Shown: piece by piece, positions 57,548 through 64,000 of the stretch | Position numbering within the stretch: the stretch's first letter is position 1 | Layout: each line of letters begins with the position of its first letter | Assembly (NCBI GenBank): GCA_018066865.1 | Contig: JAGPVT010000102.1 | Location: forward strand, 1-64,000 | Length of the DNA: 64,000 nt | Source: Marinobacter sp. | GTDB lineage: Bacteria > Pseudomonadota > Gammaproteobacteria > Pseudomonadales > Oleiphilaceae | Direction of reading: 5' to 3' | Program-made: the position numbers and the translations under genes | The notes under the pieces: generated by a model | Database searches by the model: none | What the model saw: the letters and a program-made list of their open reading frames with translations, nothing else | Told to the model about the DNA's origin: nothing

Positions 57548-60424
57548 ATGCGGCGTTGGGGCATTCGCAAAAAAGTGCTGGTGGTAACTCTCGTTCCCAC
57601 CCTCCTCACCACACTGATGCTGGGGCTGTTTTTTACCTATAGTTGGGTGACCAATATTGACAGCATGCTTAGGGACCGCGGCGAATCGCTTTCTCGCCAG
57701 CTTGCTGCCGGCTCGGAATATGGCCTCTTCACTGCCAATCGCAGTCTGTTAAGCAGCCTCTCCAACGCTCTGCTGGAAGAGCAGGATGTGCGATCAATCA
57801 CCTTCTTCGACGGCGATCGCCGGCGCTTGCTACACACCGGCCCTGGCAGCTCTGACAACATTAACAGTAAAGAACTGACGGGAGAGCAGGCGAGCCGCAT
57901 CGCCCGCAAAACCAGCACACGCTTTGTCACACCGGTTTTCCTTCAGGATCTGATGATCCAGAACATGCTCGACACAGGCGCCCGACAGCCGGCTTCTCAA
58001 CAACGCGAGCCCTTGGGTTGGGTAGCCGTCGAGATGTCCCATATCCGCACCGAAAAAGAAACATACAAGGCCTTGTTGCTCTCGCTTCTGCTGGTACTTG
58101 GCGGCGTTGTTTTCAGCCTGTTGATCGCACTGCGCCTGAGTCGCGCTTTTACCGGCCCGGTGTTCGAGTTGAACGAGGCAGTGGCAAAGCTCAAGCAAGG
58201 CAGACTCGACACCCGGGTTCATACCCGGGCAGGTCCGGAGTTTGAGCAACTGGAATCCGGCCTCAACGCCATGGCGGAGGAGCTGAGCAACGCCCAGGCA
58301 GAAATGCAGCAGAACATTGACCAGGCAACGGAAGATCTGCGCGAGACCCTGGAGACCATTGAAATCCAGAACATTGAGCTGGACCTCGCGCGTAAGGAGG
58401 CCCTGGAGGCCAGCCGGATAAAGTCTGAGTTTCTGGCAAACATGTCCCACGAGATCCGCACCCCGCTCAACGGCATCATCGGCTTTACCGAGTTACTGCT
58501 CAAAAGTCCGCTGCCCCGCCAGCAACGAGATCATTTGAGCACCATACGCAAGTCTTCCGAAATTCTTCTGACGATCATCAACGACATTCTGGATTTCTCA
58601 AAGATTGAGGCGGGCAAGCTGATCCTGGATCGCGTTCCCTTCCAGCTCAGGGACATTGTGGAAGAAGTCATGGTTATGCTCGCCCCTGCGGCCCACAGCA
58701 AAAACCTGGACCTTGTGCCTCTGGTTTATAACGACGTGCCGGACAACATTATTGGGGACCCCCTTCGGGTCAAGCAGGTGATTACCAATCTGGTCAACAA
58801 TGCCATCAAATTTACCCAGACCGGCGAGGTGGTACTGCGTGCCAGTCTTGAAGATGAGGACAAGGAAAACAATCGGGTTACCCTTCGTCTGAGCATCACA
58901 GACTCCGGCGTGGGACTGTCCCGGGTTCAACAACAATCACTGTTCAACGCGTTCAGCCAGGCCGACGCGTCAACGGCCAGACAATACGGCGGAACCGGTC
59001 TGGGCCTGGCTATTTCCAAGCGCCTGGTGGAAGAGATGGGCGGCAAGATTGGCCTGCAAAGTGAATTGGGGAAAGGCTCCACCTTCTGGTTTACCCTGAC
59101 ACCGGAGCTTTCTTCCAGTGGTGAAGCGATTGCGCCCCGGGACGCTCTGCGGGGTGAACGGGTTATTTATCTGGAGCACCAGAAAACCTGTGGCCTTGCG
59201 GTTGAGCACCTTCTGCGGGAATGGGGCATGACGGTTGACCGCGTTGCATCGCCTGGTGCCATGCTGGAACAGATCGCAGACGCTCAGAAAAGCCAGTCTG
59301 GGTACGCAGTGGCAATTGTCGGAATTACCCGACACCTGCTCAAATCAAACCAGTACCGTGAGCTGGTGCGGGCTCTGGAGATCGAACGCGATTGCCGCAC
59401 ACTGTTGCTGACACCAACCCTGGAAGTCCACGATACGCTTTTGTCCGGGCTGGCAAGCGGCCACCTGTCCAAACCGGTATGTCGTGACGCACTTTATGAC
59501 GAACTGCTTCTTCTGGTGCACGGCATTGACACCGCTGGACAGGGTATTTCGCACCAGGAAAACGCCCCCCACCTGATACCGGCTCCCGTCAACATGCCCA
59601 GAATACTGGCCGTGGATGATAACGAAGCCAATCTGAAACTCGTCATAACACTGCTGCAGGACTATCAGTTGGAGACAGAAGGTGCATCAAGCGGTTTTGA
59701 GGCCCTGAGCAAAACCCGGAAAAGGTCGTTCGATCTGGTCTTCATGGATCTTCAGATGCCGGGTATGGACGGCGTGGAAACCACCTCCCGCCTTCGTGAG
59801 CTGGACAACAGCAATCACAGAACAACGATCATTGCTCTTACGGCGCATGCATTGGCCGACGAACAGGAACGATTGCTCAAACAGGGCTTTGATGGCTATC
59901 TGCCAAAGCCCATCAACAGTGGGCAGCTTGCCGAAACCATACTGGAGTGCACGGGGTATCATTGCCGAGGTGCCGGCCAGGCTGGCCAGTTTTCTGTGCC
60001 GGAAGTCCGGGATACGAGACGTGCATTGAGACCCTCAACGCGCAAAATGCAACGAGACTGCATGAGCGTGGATGAGAGCATCCAGCTGGCCGCCGGCAAG
60101 ACAGACCTGGCAGAAGAGTTATTCAGTATGCTTTTGGAGCAGCTGACTGCCGACTTGACCCGGATTGAACAGCTCTGGGTTCAAGGTGACCTGGAAAACC
60201 TGTTGGAATGCGTGCACAAACTTCACGGTGCAACACGTTATTGCGGGGTTCCGGAGTTGCGCTCCGCTGCAAATCGCCTGGAGACAGCACTCAAAGGTTC
60301 AACCCCCGACATGGAGCTACAGAAGAATCAGCTGATCGCCGCCATCGAGCGACTGCAAAACTGGAGCGAGCAGACCGACTGGCAGGAACTGTTCAGAAAA
60401 CACCATCAGCGGGAGACCATCTGA
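57548..60424 (+). CDS. Hybrid sensor histidine kinase GacS/BarA (HAMP-HisKA-HATPase-REC-Hpt)
   Basis: FLANMSHEIRTPLNGIIGF, GTGLGLAISKRLVEEMGG, VDDNEANLKLV / FMDLQMPGMDG, Hpt HKLHGATRYCGVPEL. Confidence 0.93.
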   Translation: MRRWGIRKKVLVVTLVPTLLTTLMLGLFFTYSWVTNIDSMLRDRGESLSRQLAAGSEYGLFTANRSLLSSLSNALLEEQDVRSITFFDGDRRRLLHTGPGSSDNINSKELTGEQASRIARKTSTRFVTPVFLQDLMIQNMLDTGARQPASQQREPLGWVAVEMSHIRTEKETYKALLLSLLLVLGGVVFSLLIALRLSRAFTGPVFELNEAVAKLKQGRLDTRVHTRAGPEFEQLESGLNAMAEELSNAQAEMQQNIDQATEDLRETLETIEIQNIELDLARKEALEASRIKSEFLANMSHEIRTPLNGIIGFTELLLKSPLPRQQRDHLSTIRKSSEILLTIINDILDFSKIEAGKLILDRVPFQLRDIVEEVMVMLAPAAHSKNLDLVPLVYNDVPDNIIGDPLRVKQVITNLVNNAIKFTQTGEVVLRASLEDEDKENNRVTLRLSITDSGVGLSRVQQQSLFNAFSQADASTARQYGGTGLGLAISKRLVEEMGGKIGLQSELGKGSTFWFTLTPELSSSGEAIAPRDALRGERVIYLEHQKTCGLAVEHLLREWGMTVDRVASPGAMLEQIADAQKSQSGYAVAIVGITRHLLKSNQYRELVRALEIERDCRTLLLTPTLEVHDTLLSGLASGHLSKPVCRDALYDELLLLVHGIDTAGQGISHQENAPHLIPAPVNMPRILAVDDNEANLKLVITLLQDYQLETEGASSGFEALSKTRKRSFDLVFMDLQMPGMDGVETTSRLRELDNSNHRTTIIALTAHALADEQERLLKQGFDGYLPKPINSGQLAETILECTGYHCRGAGQAGQFSVPEVRDTRRALRPSTRKMQRDCMSVDESIQLAAGKTDLAEELFSMLLEQLTADLTRIEQLWVQGDLENLLECVHKLHGATRYCGVPELRSAANRLETALKGSTPDMELQKNQLIAAIERLQNWSEQTDWQELFRKHHQRETI

Positions 60425-60457
60425 TGGCATTCTGTAACGCTCAGCCATCCGGATTAA

Positions 60458-61198
60458 TCAGGCCCTTCCGCACGCCCGGTCAAGAATCTCCTTCATATCC
60501 CGGACAGCCTCTTTAAGGCCGCAAAATACCGCTCTGGCAATAATAGCGTGCCCGATATTAAGTTCATTAATACCGGGGATAGCGGCGACTTGCTCCGTGT
60601 TGTGGTAGTGCAGACCATGGCCCGCATTCACAATCAGACCCTTTTTGCGAGCGTAAGACACTGCATCGGCCAGAGCCATGAAGGCCGCGTCTTGCGCTTC
60701 TGCACCAACCGCCTCAGCGTATTCCCCGGTGTGGAGCTCGATAACAGGGGCACCACAGCGCACTGCAGCATCAATCTGCGCCCGATCCGGATCGATAAAC
60801 AGGGAAACCTCTGCACCCTGCTTGGCCAGTCGTTCGCACGCACTGGCCACGCGGTCCTCCTGACCTTCCACATCAAGCCCACCCTCGGTCGTCAATTCTT
60901 CCCGCTTTTCCGGAACCAGGCAGACGCACTCGGGCCGAACTTGCGCAGCAAAATCCAGCATCGCATCGGTGACCGCCATCTCGAGATTCATTTTTGTCTG
61001 AAGCACTTGCTTCAGCAGCAGTACATCGCGATCCTGAATATGCCGCCGGTCTTCTCTGGGGTGGATTGTTATGCCGTCTGCGCCAGCTTCCTCCGCCATC
61101 AATGCCGCCTGGACAGGGTCGGGATATCGCGTTCCCCGGGCCTCACGTAAGGTGGCGATATGGTCGATATTGACACCAAGCAATACTCTAGGATTCAT
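60458..61198 (-). CDS. pdxJ: Pyridoxine 5'-phosphate synthase
   Basis: [56 protein letters not shown]. Confidence 0.98.
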   Translation of the reverse strand: MNPRVLLGVNIDHIATLREARGTRYPDPVQAALMAEEAGADGITIHPREDRRHIQDRDVLLLKQVLQTKMNLEMAVTDAMLDFAAQVRPECVCLVPEKREELTTEGGLDVEGQEDRVASACERLAKQGAEVSLFIDPDRAQIDAAVRCGAPVIELHTGEYAEAVGAEAQDAAFMALADAVSYARKKGLIVNAGHGLHYHNTEQVAAIPGINELNIGHAIIARAVFCGLKEAVRDMKEILDRACGRA

Positions 61199-61919
61199 GT
61201 CGTTCTCCCCTTGGATGACTGAAAAGGCTGCGACTGTTCAGCGGGCGCCCCTGCAACAGGTAATCTGTCAGTATGCGCATGACCCGCTTTGAGACCCGAC
61301 GACTTGCGGCGGCCTCGTAATCCCCGCCGGCAAGCGCCAAAAGAGCGTCTCCGGGCAGGTTCTGCAACCGCACACCGGCAGAAACCCCAGCGACAATACC
61401 CTGTTCGGGGTCGTAGCAATAGGTCTGTGTTGCACGGATGGTTTGGCCGGTATCCGTGGCCAGATCCCAGGCAAAATCGTAACCCAGAGCCGTGGCAAAC
61501 GCCTGCTCGAACTTCCGTAACACAGGCTCTACATCAGGCGTTTCCGCGAGCAGGCCAAGCGCCTCAATATAAGCAGCAAAAAGTGTTGGGTGAGGATCGG
61601 CCTGGGGCAATATCCGCTGCATAAGCTCATTCAGATACAAGCCGCTGTAAAGGGATACGGTGCGACGCAACGCAGGGCCATCGCGCACATCTACCTGGGT
61701 CAGGGTTTTCAGGTCACCGCGCCCTACCCAACCCAACAACAGGGGCTGAAAGGGCTGAAGCTGGGCCTTGAGCGGGCTTTTGCTACTGTTGGCACCCCGG
61801 GCAATCACGCTCAAGCGACCGTGATTGAGGGTAAACAGATCGACCATGAGGCTGGTTTCCCGCCAGGGCCGTCGGTGTATCACATAAGCGGGTTCTTGCT
61901 GCTGCGCGTCTCTACTCAT
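61188..61919 (-). CDS. recO: DNA repair protein RecO
   Basis: [33 protein letters not shown]. Confidence 0.96.
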   Translation of the reverse strand: MSRDAQQQEPAYVIHRRPWRETSLMVDLFTLNHGRLSVIARGANSSKSPLKAQLQPFQPLLLGWVGRGDLKTLTQVDVRDGPALRRTVSLYSGLYLNELMQRILPQADPHPTLFAAYIEALGLLAETPDVEPVLRKFEQAFATALGYDFAWDLATDTGQTIRATQTYCYDPEQGIVAGVSAGVRLQNLPGDALLALAGGDYEAAASRRVSKRVMRILTDYLLQGRPLNSRSLFSHPRGERHES

Positions 61920-61943
61920 AGTGCCTCAAGGGGCATGACAGCC

Positions 61944-62861
61944 TCAGAGGTCGTTCATGCCCAGGCTTTTCAACGCGCGGTCACTGTCGGCCCAGCCGCG
62001 TTTCACTTTCACCCACAACCGCAGCATGACTTTACTGTCAAACATCCGTTCCATATCGGCCCTGGCGTCCTGACCAATGCTACGCAATCTGTCGCCTTTA
62101 TCGCCAATCATGATTTTTTTCTGGCCCTCGCGCTCCACAAGGATCAGTGCCGATATATGCAGCGTTTTGCCATCACGTTTGAATTCTTCTATTTCTACCG
62201 CGACAGAGTAAGGTAGCTCGGCTCCGAGCTGGCGAGTGATTTTTTCGCGCACCATCTCCGAGGCCATAAAGCGTTCGCTCCGATCGGTTATCTGATCATC
62301 GGGATAGAAGTGAACGCTCTCAGGCAGAAAACGGCCCACCGCTTCTTCCAGCGGCTCAAGGTTGGTTTCCTTCAACGCTGACATGGGGATGATTTCAGCA
62401 AAATCGCGTTTCCGGGAAAGCATATCCAAGTGCGGCAACAGGTTTTCCCGCTTCTCAATCCGGTCCACTTTGTTCACCGCCAGAATAACCGGGCATTCAA
62501 GTTTGCTCAGTTTTTCCAGCACCATCTCGTCAGCAGTGGTCCAGGCTAGCTGATCCACCACGAATACCACCACATCCACACCAGAAAGTGCCGAAGTAGC
62601 CGCTTTGTTCATATACCGGTTCAGAGCTCTGGGCTCTTCCACGTGCATCCCGGGCGTATCCACATAAATCGCCTGCACCGGGCCCACGGTTTTGATTCCC
62701 AGCACCTTATGGCGCGTGGTTTGTGGCTTACGAGAGGTAATACTTAGCTTCTGCCCCAGAATATGGTTCAGCAGTGTCGACTTGCCTACGTTGGGGCGAC
62801 CAACAATCGCGACAAAGCCGCAACGGCTGTCGGGGTTCTCAGGACGGGTAATATCGTTCAT
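61944..62861 (-). CDS. era: GTPase Era
   Basis: [39 protein letters not shown] domain [14 protein letters not shown]. Confidence 0.98.
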   Translation of the reverse strand: MNDITRPENPDSRCGFVAIVGRPNVGKSTLLNHILGQKLSITSRKPQTTRHKVLGIKTVGPVQAIYVDTPGMHVEEPRALNRYMNKAATSALSGVDVVVFVVDQLAWTTADEMVLEKLSKLECPVILAVNKVDRIEKRENLLPHLDMLSRKRDFAEIIPMSALKETNLEPLEEAVGRFLPESVHFYPDDQITDRSERFMASEMVREKITRQLGAELPYSVAVEIEEFKRDGKTLHISALILVEREGQKKIMIGDKGDRLRSIGQDARADMERMFDSKVMLRLWVKVKRGWADSDRALKSLGMNDL

Positions 62862-63550
62862 CAGGGTGTCTCCACGCCAAGTTGTTTCAGCGCGCTGCGT
62901 GCCGCTTCCTGCTCCGCCACGCGGCGGCTGCTGCCAATCCCGCTGGTTTCACGGTCCAGCGAAGACAACACACAGGACACATGAAATGTCTGGTTATGAG
63001 CTTCTCCATCTACAGAGATAACATCGTATCTGGGTAGGGGAAACTGTCGGGACTGCAGATACTCCTGCAAACGGGTCTTGGGATCTTTCTGGGTGTCCTG
63101 AAGGTCCAGCTGCTCGAGACGGAGTTCGAACCAACGCAGTATCTGTTCCCGGCAGGTCTGGAAATCGCTGTCGAGGTAGATGGCACCGATGATTGACTCT
63201 ACCGCATCGGCAAGGATGGATTCACGGCGAAAGCCACCGCTTTTCAGCTCGCCTGACCCCAGGCGCATGTAGCTTCCCAGCTGGAACTCGCGGCCAATCT
63301 CGGCCAAAGTGACACCTTTGACCATTCTGGCCCGCAAACGGCTTAAATGACCTTCCCGAGCCTTTTCAAAGTTCAGGAACAGATACTCTGCGATAACCAT
63401 ATTTAGGATGGAATCTCCAAGGAACTCCAGCCGCTCATTATTCTGGTTGCCATAACTTCGGTGAGTCAGCGCCAGCGTAAGGCGCTCGGGCGACTTGAAC
63501 TGATAGCCAATGCGGCGTTGTAGCTGATCCAGATCCGGCTGTGAACTCAC
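62861..63550 (-). CDS. rnc: Ribonuclease III
   Basis: [34 protein letters not shown], dsRBD C-terminus. Confidence 0.98.
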   Translation of the reverse strand: MSSQPDLDQLQRRIGYQFKSPERLTLALTHRSYGNQNNERLEFLGDSILNMVIAEYLFLNFEKAREGHLSRLRARMVKGVTLAEIGREFQLGSYMRLGSGELKSGGFRRESILADAVESIIGAIYLDSDFQTCREQILRWFELRLEQLDLQDTQKDPKTRLQEYLQSRQFPLPRYDVISVDGEAHNQTFHVSCVLSSLDRETSGIGSSRRVAEQEAARSALKQLGVETP

Positions 63551-63936
63551 TTGCCCTTCATCTCATATCTGTGCTGGAAGTGAACAACAGTATCCACATT
63601 ACGGAAAATGTTGTTGCGAACTTCGTAGTCGACATTGATCACCACAAGCTCGCCGTCTTTCTCAATCGTAATATCCTTGGCATCAAAGCCCCGAATACTG
63701 TTAACGCTCAAGCGCTTGTTGATCAGGGTGCGGAGCTGTGCCGGCCCCATGCGTGACAAACCCTCAGTACCATCCAGCCCTTCCAGAGCTTCCTGAATGG
63801 TCAGATCGTCCATATACGCTGGCCCGACCTTTATAACCAGCGACAGCAGGCTGCCGAAAAACAATACCATAATCAGGATAACAAGCGCCGAAGCACCCCC
63901 CTGGCGACCCATGGCGGTTAGATTATTTTTCCTCAT
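63547..63936 (-). CDS. DUF4845 domain protein
   Basis: [31 protein letters not shown]; between rnc and lepB. Confidence 0.9.
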   Translation of the reverse strand: MRKNNLTAMGRQGGASALVILIMVLFFGSLLSLVIKVGPAYMDDLTIQEALEGLDGTEGLSRMGPAQLRTLINKRLSVNSIRGFDAKDITIEKDGELVVINVDYEVRNNIFRNVDTVVHFQHRYEMKGK

Positions 63937-63963
63937 TACAACTGAACTCCAGAATCGTCAGAA

Positions 63964-64000
63964 TTACTCAATACCGCCTACACGCTTGAAAGATGGCAGA
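63964..64000 (-). CDS. lepB: Signal peptidase I, C-terminal tail only (gene continues past window)
   Basis: Minus-strand ...LPSFKRVGGIE* upstream of DUF4845-rnc-era. Confidence 0.7.
   Translation of the reverse strand, partial: LPSFKRVGGIE

Overview
Chromosomal window from a gammaproteobacterium, most like Marinobacter (inferred from protein content: RluF, GacS/BarA-CysM-RlmD-RelA-MazG, LepB-DUF4845-Rnc-Era-RecO-PdxJ and a Marinobacter-type fatty acyl-CoA reductase; no search was run). It is dense and mostly housekeeping. I could not recognise any prophage, transposon, CRISPR array, tRNA or rRNA. Items that stand out: (1) a 58-aa ORF at 10368-10544, too short for the supplied ORF track, with a charged disordered-looking leader and an extreme C-terminal CCGGCS motif, preceded by a 33-nt inverted repeat and a 14-bp palindrome abutting its start codon, and convergent with a PCu(A)C copper chaperone; (2) an SDR/ACAD/APH-kinase/phosphatase operon under a divergent LysR regulator, resembling 4-hydroxyacyl-CoA catabolism modules; (3) a neighbouring HDOD-GAF-histidine kinase and REC-PAS-GGDEF-EAL pair divergent from a MinD-like ATPase; (4) a methyltransferase fused to a DUF2156-like acyltransferase domain; (5) two convergent small genes that are apparent paralogues of each other; (6) a decayed DUF6279-like lipoprotein gene; (7) a 32-aa membrane peptide ORF next to a Fur-like box. 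All family calls are from reading the translations, so names are recognition-based.
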